NCBI RefSeq assembly: GCF_003063665.1
Contig: NZ_NESF01000001.1
Span: 310,001 to 374,000, forward strand
DNA length: 64,000 bases
From: Limnohabitans sp. Hippo3
GTDB taxonomy: Bacteria > Pseudomonadota > Gammaproteobacteria > Burkholderiales > Burkholderiaceae_C
Direction: 5' to 3'
The translations under genes were made by a program, and so were the position numbers. Under the pieces are notes generated by a model, which worked only from the letters and a program-made list of their open reading frames with translations, was not told the origin of the DNA and did no database searches. Within the stretch, counting starts at the first letter, position 1. Each line of letters begins with the position of its first letter. This document shows, in pieces, positions 1-7,676 of the stretch.

Positions 1-246
1 AAGGGTGCCGGCAGAGGAGGGCGCTGGCATGTGCGGCGGCTGAGGTGTTTGCGAGCGGTGCATGCCTTGCGGCTCGTGATCGCGCTTGCGCATGGGATGT
101 TGTGCGCGATCCAGACTTGGCTTGCCTTGGCGCTGGGCTTTACGGGGCGTTTCATCATCCGGCTTTTGTGCCTGAGCTGCTTGGGGTAGCCATAAAGCAG
201 GCGCCAAGGCCAGCAATGCGGTGCAGATGTATCGTTTCGAGATCAT
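1..246 (-). CDS. Secreted basic Pro/His-rich protein, C-terminus cut off by window edge
   Basis: An open frame on the minus strand begins with ATG at 246 and runs 82 codons without a stop to the window edge. The first ~26 residues look like a Sec signal peptide: basic start MISKRY, hydrophobic core, then a QAAQAQ-type cleavage region. The mature part is hydrophilic and rich in Pro, His, Arg and Gln, with no domain I recognise. The Shine-Dalgarno is weak. Function is unknown. It lies downstream of the HU gene in the same direction, but a terminator between them argues for a separate unit. The plus-strand frame over the same bases looks like a shadow. Confidence 0.55.
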   Translation of the reverse strand, partial: MISKRYICTALLALAPALWLPQAAQAQKPDDETPRKAQRQGKPSLDRAQHPMRKRDHEPQGMHRSQTPQPPHMPAPSSAGTL

Positions 247-362
247 TGGGCGCTTTCGTTGAACTTGTCGAACGGTGGATCTGCACAACTTAGCTGCACC
301 TGCGGGAATTCGATGTGCGTCAGCACACACAAGTGCATGTCTTGCCCAGCGCCCGGCCCATG

Positions 363-400
363 AAAAAAGGCAGCCAGGTTATTCACCATGGCTGCCTTTC
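363..400 (-). terminator. Rho-independent terminator of the HU gene
   Basis: An 8-bp perfect stem (369-376 with 389-396, GGCAGCCA/TGGCTGCC) with a 12-base loop is followed on the minus strand by six T (363-368). It lies about 20 bases after the HU stop codon. Confidence 0.85.
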
Positions 401-419
401 GGCGAAAGTAATTGAAAAA

Positions 420-701
420 TTACTTCTTCTTGTTCACGGCTGCTTTGAAAGCGGCGCCGGCAGTGAAACGAGGCACGGTAGCGGCTGCAATCTTGAGCTT
501 CTCACCTGTGCGTGGGTTCTTGCCAACGCGGGCAGCGCGCTTGGCTGCTTTGAAGGTACCAAAACCAATCAATTGCACGTCTTGTTTTTTTGCAACTGTC
601 TTGGTGATGATTTCAACCAAAGCGCTCACGGCACGGCCGGCGGCGGCTTTGGACATGTCTGTTTCTTTTGCCAAGGCTTCGATCAGTTCTGCTTTGTTCA
701 A
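420..701 (-). CDS. hupB: HU-family DNA-binding protein
   Basis: Histone-like HU protein, 93 residues from the start chosen here, a dimeric nucleoid protein that bends DNA. It has the family start NKAELIEALAK, the GFGTF turn, and the DNA-binding arm with GKNPRTGEKL, ending in a Lys-rich tail. I chose TTG at 701: a GGAG Shine-Dalgarno lies 6 bases upstream, and this gives the canonical N-terminus. An in-frame ATG at 740 would add MAKSRRSIHLEKI, which is not typical of HU and lacks a visible Shine-Dalgarno. The gene is monocistronic, with its own terminator and an inverted repeat upstream. HU identity is near certain; HU-alpha versus beta is not. Confidence 0.93.
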   Translation of the reverse strand: MNKAELIEALAKETDMSKAAAGRAVSALVEIITKTVAKKQDVQLIGFGTFKAAKRAARVGKNPRTGEKLKIAAATVPRFTAGAAFKAAVNKKK

Positions 702-803
702 GATTTTCTCCAAATGAATAGAACGGCGAGATTTTGCCATGCAAAGATGCTGTTGTTGACTTAATTTTTCTCAATTTCATCAAGTTGTTTCACCTATGCA
801 ACT

Positions 804-827
804 TTACATAATATACATCGTATGTAA
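804..827 (-). promoter_or_regulatory. AT-rich inverted repeat upstream of the HU gene
   Basis: TTACATA (804-810) and TATGTAA (821-827) form a 7-bp perfect inverted repeat around a 10-base AT-rich centre. It sits in the 139-base gap between the ankyrin gene and hupB, about 100 bases before the HU start. It could be an operator or the core of the hupB promoter; no clear -35 box was found. Confidence 0.35.
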
Positions 828-880
828 TTAGATGGGTGTGAAACATCCCACCGATGAGGGATAGCTTAGCTACAGCAGCT

Positions 881-1714
881 TCACCAGCCGGTTTTGAAAG
901 GCTTGCTGGGCACCTTTGCAGCACTGTCCACCTGAGCGGGTCCGATTGGCGGCGATGTCTGAACAACGGCAGACAGGGATCCGGGCTGAGTCACCGCTGC
1001 GTTGGTAGCAGGCTCTAGAGCGCGTGTAGGCACTGCAGGATCTTCGAGCCTTGCCGCACGCGCACGTTGGCGCTGCAAGCCGACTTCAATCAATTCCTTG
1101 GCGTTTTTGCGTTGGCCGCGTACAGCAAAATCCAGCGCCGTCATGCCCAACTGGTTTTTGATGTTCAGGTCAGCACCGGCCTGGATCAGCACCTTGACGG
1201 CCTCGGGGCTGCCGTACATGGCGGCCATCATCAATGGTGTGGTGCCGTTGGGAGATTCCGCATCAATGTAGGCGCTTTGCTCGAGCAAAAACTCAATGAC
1301 CTGTACCTGACCCGCAGAGGCCGCGTAATGTAGAGGCGTCCAACCGGGTTTGTTGACATCGGCATCGTTTTCCACGAGCTTTTTGACCAAGGGCAAATAG
1401 CCTTTGAGCGCGGCCAGCATCAAGGCACTTTCATCCTTGTCGTTGCGAACTTCCACTTTGACTTTGGGCCAACCCGCCAACAACTCAGCCACTTTGAGCG
1501 ATGGCTCCCGCACGGCCAGCATCAGGCCAGAAACACCGGACGGATTGACCGTATTGGGATCGAAACCACGCTGCAACAAGCTCTGGACTGTTTTGACATC
1601 ATCGAACTGGATCGCCTTGAAAAAGTCTTCGTAAGAGCCTGCCCACGTGATGCTCAAGGAAGACAAAAAACCAGCAAAAACAATAATCTTTTTAAACAAC
1701 TGAAAGCTGTGCAT
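881..1714 (-). CDS. Exported ankyrin-repeat protein
   Basis: A 277-residue protein with an N-terminal signal peptide (about residues 1-25: basic MHSFQLFKK, hydrophobic core, ITWAGS cleavage region). About four to five ankyrin repeats follow over residues ~30-210, recognisable by repeated TPLHYAA, TPLMMAAMYG and TALDFAV motifs spaced ~33 residues. The C-terminus is a Pro/Ala-rich low-complexity tail. Ankyrin repeats mediate protein binding; the partner is unknown. The ATG at 1714 is chosen because it lies 4 bases after the tatD stop and starts the signal peptide; upstream in-frame codons lie inside tatD. It is the last gene of the mltG-tmk-holB-tatD run. Confidence 0.8.
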   Translation of the reverse strand: MHSFQLFKKIIVFAGFLSSLSITWAGSYEDFFKAIQFDDVKTVQSLLQRGFDPNTVNPSGVSGLMLAVREPSLKVAELLAGWPKVKVEVRNDKDESALMLAALKGYLPLVKKLVENDADVNKPGWTPLHYAASAGQVQVIEFLLEQSAYIDAESPNGTTPLMMAAMYGSPEAVKVLIQAGADLNIKNQLGMTALDFAVRGQRKNAKELIEVGLQRQRARAARLEDPAVPTRALEPATNAAVTQPGSLSAVVQTSPPIGPAQVDSAAKVPSKPFKTGW

Positions 1715-1718
1715 GAGG

Positions 1719-2528
1719 TTATTCAGCCGAGGTTCGGGCAAACAATTGAAGGAAATTCCGCGTGGTGAGTTCACCGATGGCCTCGCTCGTCGAGCCGCGC
1801 AACTCCCCGAGCAGCCTGGCCACGTAGGGCACATAAGACGGGTTGTTGGTCTTGCCCCGGTAAGGCACAGGGGCCAGGTAAGGGCTGTCGGTTTCGATGA
1901 GCAAGCGATCATCGGGCACAAATTTGGCTACTTCGCGCAAATCGGCTGCCGTTTTGAAGGTCAGGATGCCTGAGAACGAGATGTAAAAACCCAAGTCCAG
2001 TGCGGCACGGGCCACCTGCTGGCTTTCGGTGAAGCAATGGAATACGCCGCCTGCGCACCCCGCACCACCCGTCTCGCCCTCTTCGTTCAGGATGGCGATG
2101 GTGTCGTCCGAAGCCTGCCGCGTGTGGATGACCAAAGGCAAGCCTGTCTGGCGGGCCGCCCGGATGTGGGTGCGAAAACGTTCACGCTGCCATTCCAGAT
2201 CGGCCACAGTGCGCCCGCCTTTGCGCTCGTCCATTTGGTAATAGTCGAGGCCCGTCTCGCCAATGGCGACCACTTTGGGACGGGCCGCGCCATCCAGCAA
2301 ATCCTGCAGGTTCGGTTCGCGCACGCCTTCGTTGTCGGGGTGTACACCCACCGTGGCCCACATGTTGTCGTGGGCCATGGCCAGGTTGTGCACCTCATCA
2401 AACTTTTCCAGGGTGGTGCAAATGACAAGGGCACGCGTCACCTGAGCGGCCTGCATGGCCTGCTCGATGACGTCCAGCTGGCTCATCAGCTCCGGAAAAT
2501 TGAGGTGGCAGTGGGAGTCGGTGTACAT
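1719..2528 (-). CDS. tatD: TatD-family metal-dependent hydrolase
   Basis: A 269-residue TIM-barrel metallohydrolase of the TatD family, known as 3'-5' DNA/RNA exonucleases or DNases. The metal-binding pattern is visible: DSHCHL (residues 4-9), GETGLDYY, VIHTR, FHCFTES and the late ETDSPYLAP motif carrying the conserved Asp. Length matches the family. It follows holB after a 3-base gap and precedes the ankyrin gene, so it should be co-transcribed with mltG-tmk-holB, an order also seen in Escherichia coli (yceG-tmk-holB-ycfH). The precise substrate cannot be deduced. Confidence 0.93.
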   Translation of the reverse strand: MYTDSHCHLNFPELMSQLDVIEQAMQAAQVTRALVICTTLEKFDEVHNLAMAHDNMWATVGVHPDNEGVREPNLQDLLDGAARPKVVAIGETGLDYYQMDERKGGRTVADLEWQRERFRTHIRAARQTGLPLVIHTRQASDDTIAILNEEGETGGAGCAGGVFHCFTESQQVARAALDLGFYISFSGILTFKTAADLREVAKFVPDDRLLIETDSPYLAPVPYRGKTNNPSYVPYVARLLGELRGSTSEAIGELTTRNFLQLFARTSAE

Positions 2529-2531
2529 GGC

Positions 2532-3536
2532 TCAGCCCTTGGACATCAGGGTTTGGTGGGCGTCGGCGGTCAGGGCTTCGAGCATCAGACCGGCATTGAA
2601 GGGGTGTTCGGCCGTGCGGGCCGACTGCATCAGGCGCTTGAACCAATCGGTCAGCACCGCCACCGATGCGGCGCAAGCAGGCAATTGGCTGGTATCAAAA
2701 AATCGAGGCAAGGCCCCCGACTGGCGCAACACCAGGTCGTGACACAGTTTTTGCAGGGCATCGATGGCCTGGGCCGGGCTGAGTTCAGCCAAGTGACGGG
2801 CATCGCCCTGGCGCATGGCTTTGGGCAAAGCGGCCCACCAATCGGGCGACAAACCGCTTTCGGCCTGGCGCAGCACATCGGTGGGGCGGCCCCCTGCACT
2901 GCGCAGCAAAGCCTGCGCCACAGGCGCTTGCACACCCTGCCCGCTCAGCCAGTTCAAGGCTTCATCGGCTTCTGGCCATTTCATCGTGTAGGCGAGACAT
3001 CGGCTGCGGATGGTCGGCAAGAGCAGGTGCCCTGCTTCGGTGGCCAACACAAAGCGCACGTCGCCAGGCGGCTCTTCCAGCGTTTTGAGCAAGGCGTTGG
3101 CCGTGATGGTGTTCATGCGCTCGGCCGGGAACACCAGCACCGCTTTGCCGCGCCCGCGTGCATCGGTGCGCTGCGAAAACTCGACCGCATCGCGCATCGC
3201 GTCGACCCGGATCTCTTTGCTGGGTTTGCGGGTTTTCTTGTCGATCTCGTCCTGGGCTTTTTCCGACAAAGGCCAGCCCAGCTCGATCATGACCGTCTCG
3301 GGCATCAGCACTGCCAGGTCGGCGTGGGTACGCACGGCAATGGCGTGGCAGCTGGCGCAATCGCCACAAGCGCCATGCGCTGAGGGTTTTTCGCAGAGCC
3401 AGGCCGAGGCCAAAGCCAAGGCCAGGTCGTATTGGCCCAGGCCCGATGGGCCTTGCAGCAGCCAGGCGTGGCCGCGTTGGGCCAGCAAATCGGTGGCTTG
3501 CCGGGCGATCCAGGGGGCTGGCACGTTGGCGCTCAT
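2532..3536 (-). CDS. holB: DNA polymerase III subunit delta'
   Basis: A 334-residue clamp-loader subunit that helps load the beta sliding clamp on DNA. The N-terminal AAA+ region has a degenerate P-loop (GPSGLGQYD, no Lys), as usual for delta', and a zinc-finger-like cysteine cluster (LCEKP, then CGDCASC). The sensor region [11 protein letters not shown] and SRC follow. The ATG at 3536 overlaps the tmk stop as ATGA, so translational coupling is likely; seven codons upstream would also be open but lie inside tmk. It sits between tmk and tatD in the conserved operon. Confidence 0.93.
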   Translation of the reverse strand: MSANVPAPWIARQATDLLAQRGHAWLLQGPSGLGQYDLALALASAWLCEKPSAHGACGDCASCHAIAVRTHADLAVLMPETVMIELGWPLSEKAQDEIDKKTRKPSKEIRVDAMRDAVEFSQRTDARGRGKAVLVFPAERMNTITANALLKTLEEPPGDVRFVLATEAGHLLLPTIRSRCLAYTMKWPEADEALNWLSGQGVQAPVAQALLRSAGGRPTDVLRQAESGLSPDWWAALPKAMRQGDARHLAELSPAQAIDALQKLCHDLVLRQSGALPRFFDTSQLPACAASVAVLTDWFKRLMQSARTAEHPFNAGLMLEALTADAHQTLMSKG

Positions 3537-4258
3537 GCGGCGCTCCGCTGGAGCCAATCGTTCACGATGCGTGACACATCTGCACCCACGGCTTCCATGC
3601 TTTGCGCAGCATCGATGCGGGCAAATCGCCCTGGCATTTCGGCTTGCCGTTTGGCATAACCGGCACGGACCGCGGCAAAAAATTCGGCGGGCTGGGATTC
3701 GAATTTATCTGGCACACGGGCAGAGGCCAGACGCTCGGCTGCAATGAGCGGGTCAAGGTCGAACCAGACGGTCAAATCGGGTTGCCACAAATATGGATAC
3801 TCGCCTTCGCGGGCATGACGTGCATGTGGGGTGTGGCTTGCTTCTGGGGTATGCCCTGCTTGCGCTGTTGTGGCGTCGTCGACAGGGCGCTGCTGCACCA
3901 TGCGCTCCAGCTGAGCCAGCACTTGCCAGTCAAAGCCCCGCCCACCGCCTTGGTAGGCGAAGGTCGCATCGGTGAACCGGTCGCACAAGACCACATCACC
4001 CCGCGCCAGTGCGGGTTCGATGACTTGAACCAAGTGTTCACGGCGGGCTGCGAACATCAGCAGCGCTTCGGTCAGCGGGTCCATGGCCTCGTGCAACACC
4101 AATTCGCGCAGTTTTTCCGACAGCGGCGTGCCGCCCGGCTCGCGGGTCAACACCACGGCCCTGCCCGCTTGGCGGAACAGATCGGCCACGCGGGCGATGT
4201 GCGTGGACTTGCCCGCGCCGTCGATGCCTTCAAAACTGATGAATGTGCCGCTGCTCAT
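3533..4258 (-). CDS. tmk: Thymidylate kinase with repeat-derived insertion
   Basis: dTMP kinase, which makes dTDP for DNA synthesis. It has the P-loop [11 protein letters not shown] (about residues 8-18), [17 protein letters not shown] with the family DR(F/Y/H) motif, [12 protein letters not shown], and the lid region. At 241 residues it is longer than the usual ~205-215. The excess lies between QRPVDDA and QPDLTVWF (about residues 118-156). Residues 147-156 are encoded by one copy of the dispersed palindromic repeat found elsewhere in the window. The frame is intact and the catalytic motifs are kept, so it is probably active. The ATG at 4258 gives the canonical N-terminus. Confidence 0.93.
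   Translation of the reverse strand: MSSGTFISFEGIDGAGKSTHIARVADLFRQAGRAVVLTREPGGTPLSEKLRELVLHEAMDPLTEALLMFAARREHLVQVIEPALARGDVVLCDRFTDATFAYQGGGRGFDWQVLAQLERMVQQRPVDDATTAQAGHTPEASHTPHARHAREGEYPYLWQPDLTVWFDLDPLIAAERLASARVPDKFESQPAEFFAAVRAGYAKRQAEMPGRFARIDAAQSMEAVGADVSRIVNDWLQRSAA
3793..3820. repeat. Dispersed palindromic repeat, copy 1 (inside tmk)
   Basis: A 28-base element with core CGCcttcGCG, flanked by ATGGATAC and GGCATGACG. It is the same element as copies near 7.6, 11.4 and 12.6 kb. This copy is read in frame in tmk. Confidence 0.8.
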
Positions 4259-4318
4259 AAAGGTGTTAAATCCATCCCCCCATTGTCGCCGATGCCACTG
4301 GCCAGGCCACACAGCCAA

Positions 4319-5320
4319 TCACTGCCCGCGCTGGTAGCGGTTGACGGCCCGGTTGTGCTCGTCTAGGGTGGCGCTGAAGTGGCTGGTCCCATCGCCCTTG
4401 GCCACAAAATAAATGGCAGTCGTTTTGGCGGGTTGCACAGCAGCCAGCAAAGCGGCTTTACCGGGCATGGCAATCGGCGTGGGCGGCAGACCGGCCCGGG
4501 TGTAGGTGTTCCAGGGGGTGTCGGTCGTCAGGTGCACCCTGCGCAAATTGCCGTCAAAAGCTTCCCCCAGCCCATAAATCACAGTGGGGTCGGTCTGCAG
4601 GCGCATCCCGATGCGCAGCCGGTTGTTGAACACGCCCGAAATCTGCGCCCGGTCTTGCGCCTTGCCCGTTTCCTTTTCCACAATACTCGCCAGAATCAGC
4701 GCTTGCTCGGGCGACTGCAGGGCGGCTCCAGGTTGACGAGCCTCCCAAGCTTGCTGCAGGTGCTTGTCCATGGCTTTCATGGCCCGCTGCAGCACCGCCA
4801 AATCACTGGCCCCTTTGGCGTACGAATACGTGTCCGGGTAAAAGCGCCCTTCCGGGGCCACGCCGGGACGGCCCAGTTTGGCCATCACGGCCTCGTCGCT
4901 CAAGGTTCGGCTGTCAGCTTGGAGGCTTTCCGCCTTGGCCAAAGCCTGGCGCACCTGCCGCCAGTTCCAGCCTTCCACAATCGTCACCGCGCGCAGACTC
5001 TCCTCGCCTCGGACCAGCATGTTCAGCAGCCGTTGCGGCGAGGTGCCCGGTGCAATTTCATAACTGCCCGCCCGCATCTGGCGCGACTGGCCGGACAAGC
5101 GAAACCAGGCATACAGCAGCGTGGGCGAGGTCTGAGCCCCGGCATCGGCCACGGCCTGGGCAATCGCCTTGGGGCTTGTGCCCGGCTCGATGGACAGATC
5201 CAATGTGGCCTGACGGGTGTCCATGGGTTGGTGCAACCACCAAGACGCGCCTCCCAGAAGGCCCAAGGCCACGAGCAACAGGCTGACCAACCACTTCATC
5301 AAGCCTTTGAGCACGGGCAT
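4319..5320 (-). CDS. mltG: Endolytic murein transglycosylase MltG (YceG)
   Basis: A 333-residue inner-membrane enzyme that cuts nascent glycan strands and so ends peptidoglycan polymerisation. One N-terminal transmembrane segment (about residues 8-27) is followed by a LysM-like region and the YceG catalytic domain. The ASIVEKETG motif carries the catalytic Glu, followed by the downstream FNNRL and LQTDPTVIYG signatures. The ATG at 5320 has AAGGA just upstream; earlier in-frame ATGs would add a non-membrane leader and overlap the ygfZ start region. It leads the minus-strand run to tmk, 60 bases away, and is divergent from ygfZ. Confidence 0.94.
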   Translation of the reverse strand: MPVLKGLMKWLVSLLLVALGLLGGASWWLHQPMDTRQATLDLSIEPGTSPKAIAQAVADAGAQTSPTLLYAWFRLSGQSRQMRAGSYEIAPGTSPQRLLNMLVRGEESLRAVTIVEGWNWRQVRQALAKAESLQADSRTLSDEAVMAKLGRPGVAPEGRFYPDTYSYAKGASDLAVLQRAMKAMDKHLQQAWEARQPGAALQSPEQALILASIVEKETGKAQDRAQISGVFNNRLRIGMRLQTDPTVIYGLGEAFDGNLRRVHLTTDTPWNTYTRAGLPPTPIAMPGKAALLAAVQPAKTTAIYFVAKGDGTSHFSATLDEHNRAVNRYQRGQ

Positions 5321-5390
5321 GTCCTTGTTCGGGTGTTGAAAACGTGGACGGGATGATAATTCACGCCTTGCCAGACGACCGAGCCGCCCC

Positions 5391-6347
5391 ATGAACACCC
5401 CTGCAGATTTCAGCCCTCAGCTTCCAGCCCTCTTGAACGGCACGAGTCCCCTGCCCCACTTGGGCGTGATCCAGGCTCAGGGCGAGGACGCGGCCAACTT
5501 CTTGCACAACCAGCTGAGCAACGATGTGCTGCTCCTGCCCGTGGGCCAATCACGCCTGGCGGCTTTTTGCTCGGCCAAAGGCCGCATGCAGGCCAGCTTC
5601 ATCCTGGTCAAAACCGCGCCCGACACCGTCTTGCTGGTCTTGAGCCTGGATTTGCTGGCCCAGACCCTCAAGCGCCTGTCCATGTTTGTGCTGCGGGCCA
5701 AAGTCAAAATGAGCGACGCCACCAGCCAGTGGCAGCTGCGCGGCTTGCTGGGCGACAGCGCTCGGGCTGCAGTGGGCTCAGTAGCCCCTTGGCAGACCAC
5801 AGTCACCGACGGGGCGCATGCGGTGGCCCTTTATCCGGCCGTGCTGGGCGAATCCAAAACCCCACGCGCTTTGTGGATCGCCCCGGCGGGCCATGCGCTG
5901 CCTGCAGGCCCCGAGGTCACGCCCGAAGTCTGGCAATGGTCCGAAGTGATGAGCGGCGTGACCCTGGTCAGCCAGCCTGTGTTCGAGGCTTTTGTGCCCC
6001 AAATGCTCAATTACGAGTCAGTGGGCGGCGTGAACTTCAAAAAAGGCTGCTATCCAGGGCAAGAAGTCGTGGCGCGCAGCCAGTTTCGCGGCACCCTCAA
6101 GCGTCGCACGGCACGCGTGCACAGCCCCGTGGCCTTGGAAGCCGGGCAAGACATCTTCACGCCCACCGACCCCCAACAACCCTGCGCCACCGTGGTCTTG
6201 TGTGCCGCGCGGCCTGACGGACAAGGGTTTGATGCGCTGGTGAGCGGCACGACCGACAGTCTGCAAATAGGCTGGCACACGGATCTGTCAACAGGTACGG
6301 CCATGACGCCCCTCGCGCTGCCTTACGAGTTGCTCGCGGATATCTGA
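5391..6347 (+). CDS. ygfZ: YgfZ folate-binding protein
   Basis: A 318-residue member of the YgfZ/GcvT-like family, tetrahydrofolate-binding proteins that support iron-sulfur enzymes such as MiaB. The signature KGCYPGQE, containing the conserved Cys, is present around residues 218-225. N-terminal HLGVIQAQGEDAANFLHNQLSND resembles the GcvT fold entry. It is divergent from mltG, with about 70 bases between the starts. A GATAAT hexamer at 5355-5360 could be its -10. No convincing Shine-Dalgarno is seen before the ATG. Confidence 0.9.
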   Translation: MNTPADFSPQLPALLNGTSPLPHLGVIQAQGEDAANFLHNQLSNDVLLLPVGQSRLAAFCSAKGRMQASFILVKTAPDTVLLVLSLDLLAQTLKRLSMFVLRAKVKMSDATSQWQLRGLLGDSARAAVGSVAPWQTTVTDGAHAVALYPAVLGESKTPRALWIAPAGHALPAGPEVTPEVWQWSEVMSGVTLVSQPVFEAFVPQMLNYESVGGVNFKKGCYPGQEVVARSQFRGTLKRRTARVHSPVALEAGQDIFTPTDPQQPCATVVLCAARPDGQGFDALVSGTTDSLQIGWHTDLSTGTAMTPLALPYELLADI

Positions 6348-6371
6348 AATAGCCAGCGCTGGAGAATTGAC

Positions 6372-6692
6372 TTGAACCGTTGGAACATACCTCCATGGCT
6401 AGAAGCAGCGGTGTTGCAGAGAGACAAAGCCTGCGTCTATTGCCGCCGAGACTTTTCAGTACCGGCACTTAGCCGTGGGGAAAAGCCTTCTTGGGAACAC
6501 ATCATCAATGACGAAGCCATCATCACCCGCACCAATATTTCACTGTGCTGCGTTTCATGCAATGCGAGCAAAGGTGCGAAGGATTTGCGGATTTGGCTCG
6601 AGTCCAACTACTGCAAAGAGAAAGGCATCAACCGGTCGACAGTGGCCGATGTTGTGAAAACTGCATTGGCTGATATTGAAAAAGCGGCCTGA
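6372..6692 (+). CDS. Small HNH endonuclease
   Basis: A 106-residue HNH nuclease. It carries CVYCRRDF (first CxxC), WEHIINDE with the central His, and CCVSCNASKG (second CxxC followed by the N..K-type end), the zinc-stabilised HNH layout. The start is TTG at 6372 with GGAG 7 bases upstream (6361-6364); no upstream ATG fits. Its composition looks less GC-rich than its neighbours, and it stands alone between ygfZ and a convergent gene, which suggests acquired accessory DNA. I see no restriction, toxin or phage partner. Biological role unknown. Confidence 0.85.
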   Translation: MNRWNIPPWLEAAVLQRDKACVYCRRDFSVPALSRGEKPSWEHIINDEAIITRTNISLCCVSCNASKGAKDLRIWLESNYCKEKGINRSTVADVVKTALADIEKAA

Positions 6693-6699
6693 ACCGCTT
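6679..6699 (-). terminator. Terminator of the thioesterase-GNAT gene
   Basis: The stem AAGCGG/CCGCTT (6682-6687 with 6694-6699) with a 6-base loop is followed on the minus strand by five T (6679-6683). It lies 5 bases beyond the minus-strand stop and overlaps the last codons of the convergent HNH gene. Confidence 0.7.
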
Positions 6700-6703
6700 C
6701 GAG

Positions 6704-7561
6704 TCAAATCTTGCGCACCATCTCGATGTGCGCAATCCCTGCCTCCTCAAACACCGCGCCATGCGGCTTAAAGCCAGAGCGTTTGTAAAAACCTTCGGCA
6801 CTGCACTGGGCATGCAGGATCACCTGCTTGTCGCCTCGGTGCTGCGCAGCCTCCATCAGGGCATGCAGCACCCGGCGGCCCAGGTCACTCCCACGCATTT
6901 GCTTTTTGACCGCCATGCGGCCGATGCGGGCCACACCGGGCGCGTGCTGGATCAGGCGGCCTGTGGCCAAACAAAAGCCCATGCGGTTCAGGGCCACGGC
7001 GTGTAAGGCGGTCTCGTCTTCGTGGTCCCACTCCAGCTCGGCGGGCACTTTTTGCTCGTGCACAAACACCTCGGTGCGCAGCGGGCTCGCCAGTTTCTGG
7101 AAGTCGTGCCACGAGCCCACATGCACCTGCACCATGTCTTCGCCGCGCTCAAAGCTTTCCAGCATGTCGCGCAGGGGCGCGGGAATGGGCTGGCTCTTTT
7201 TGGCCACCGGGTCGGCGTACACATACACCAGCTCGCTGGTGATCAGCAGTTCATCACCCCGAAAAATCGCCCCCGCAAACGTCATGGACGAGTTGCCCAC
7301 CCGGTCGCAGCGCATGCACACATCGAGATAGTCGTCCATTTCAGCGCTGGCGTGGTACTCGACGCTGGCCTTTTTGACGAACAGGTCACCACCCAACTGG
7401 TGCATGGTTTCGGCGTATGGCATGGCCAACTGCCGCCAATAGTCGGTGACTGCGGTGTCAAAGTACATGAGGTAGTGGCCATTGAAGACGATCTTTTGCA
7501 TGTCCACCTCGACCCAGCGCACGCGCATGCGGTGAGAAAAACGGAAATCCTGGCGTTTCAT
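6704..7561 (-). CDS. Fusion: YbgC-type acyl-CoA thioesterase plus GNAT acetyltransferase
   Basis: A 285-residue two-domain protein. Residues ~1-135 form a hotdog thioesterase of the 4-hydroxybenzoyl-CoA/YbgC type: RVRWVEVDMQKIVFNGHYL with the family Asp, then KKASVEYHASAEMDD. Residues ~145-285 are a GNAT acetyltransferase of the ElaA kind (FVHEQKVPAELEWDHED, then the acetyl-CoA loop ARIGRMAVKKQMRGSDLGRR and GFYKRSGF). A strong AAAGGAG lies 8 bases before the ATG. The domain pair could hydrolyse and transfer acyl groups on related CoA substrates, but no substrate can be assigned. It precedes its own terminator; the esterase gene is 90 bases upstream. Confidence 0.88.
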   Translation of the reverse strand: MKRQDFRFSHRMRVRWVEVDMQKIVFNGHYLMYFDTAVTDYWRQLAMPYAETMHQLGGDLFVKKASVEYHASAEMDDYLDVCMRCDRVGNSSMTFAGAIFRGDELLITSELVYVYADPVAKKSQPIPAPLRDMLESFERGEDMVQVHVGSWHDFQKLASPLRTEVFVHEQKVPAELEWDHEDETALHAVALNRMGFCLATGRLIQHAPGVARIGRMAVKKQMRGSDLGRRVLHALMEAAQHRGDKQVILHAQCSAEGFYKRSGFKPHGAVFEEAGIAHIEMVRKI

Positions 7562-7581
7562 GAATCAGCTCCTTTTGTGGG

Positions 7582-7608
7582 ATGGATACCCGCATGCGCG
7601 GGCATGAC
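7582..7608. repeat. Dispersed palindromic repeat, copy 2
   Basis: This copy has core CCCGCatgcGCGGG flanked by ATGGATA and CATGAC. It lies between the esterase and the thioesterase-GNAT gene, in the leader of the latter. Confidence 0.8.
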
Positions 7609-7650
7609 AAGATTTTTTAAGGTTGAGGCAAGTCAAGCTTTTGGTGTTTG

Positions 7651-7676
7651 GTCATAACCGGCTTGACCGGGTATCC
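7651..7676. repeat. Dispersed palindromic repeat, copy 3 (end of esterase gene)
   Basis: A diverged copy (GTCATAACCGG...CCGGGTATCC). Read on the minus strand it supplies the last codons and the TGA stop of the esterase. Confidence 0.6.

Noticed and set aside
45-293. Plus-strand frame of 82 codons at the left edge
   Set aside because: The minus strand of the same bases encodes a clear signal peptide in an uninterrupted frame, which is more convincing.
2532-3536. Missing P-loop Lys in HolB as a defect
   Set aside because: Delta' subunits normally lack a working P-loop, so it is not an anomaly.
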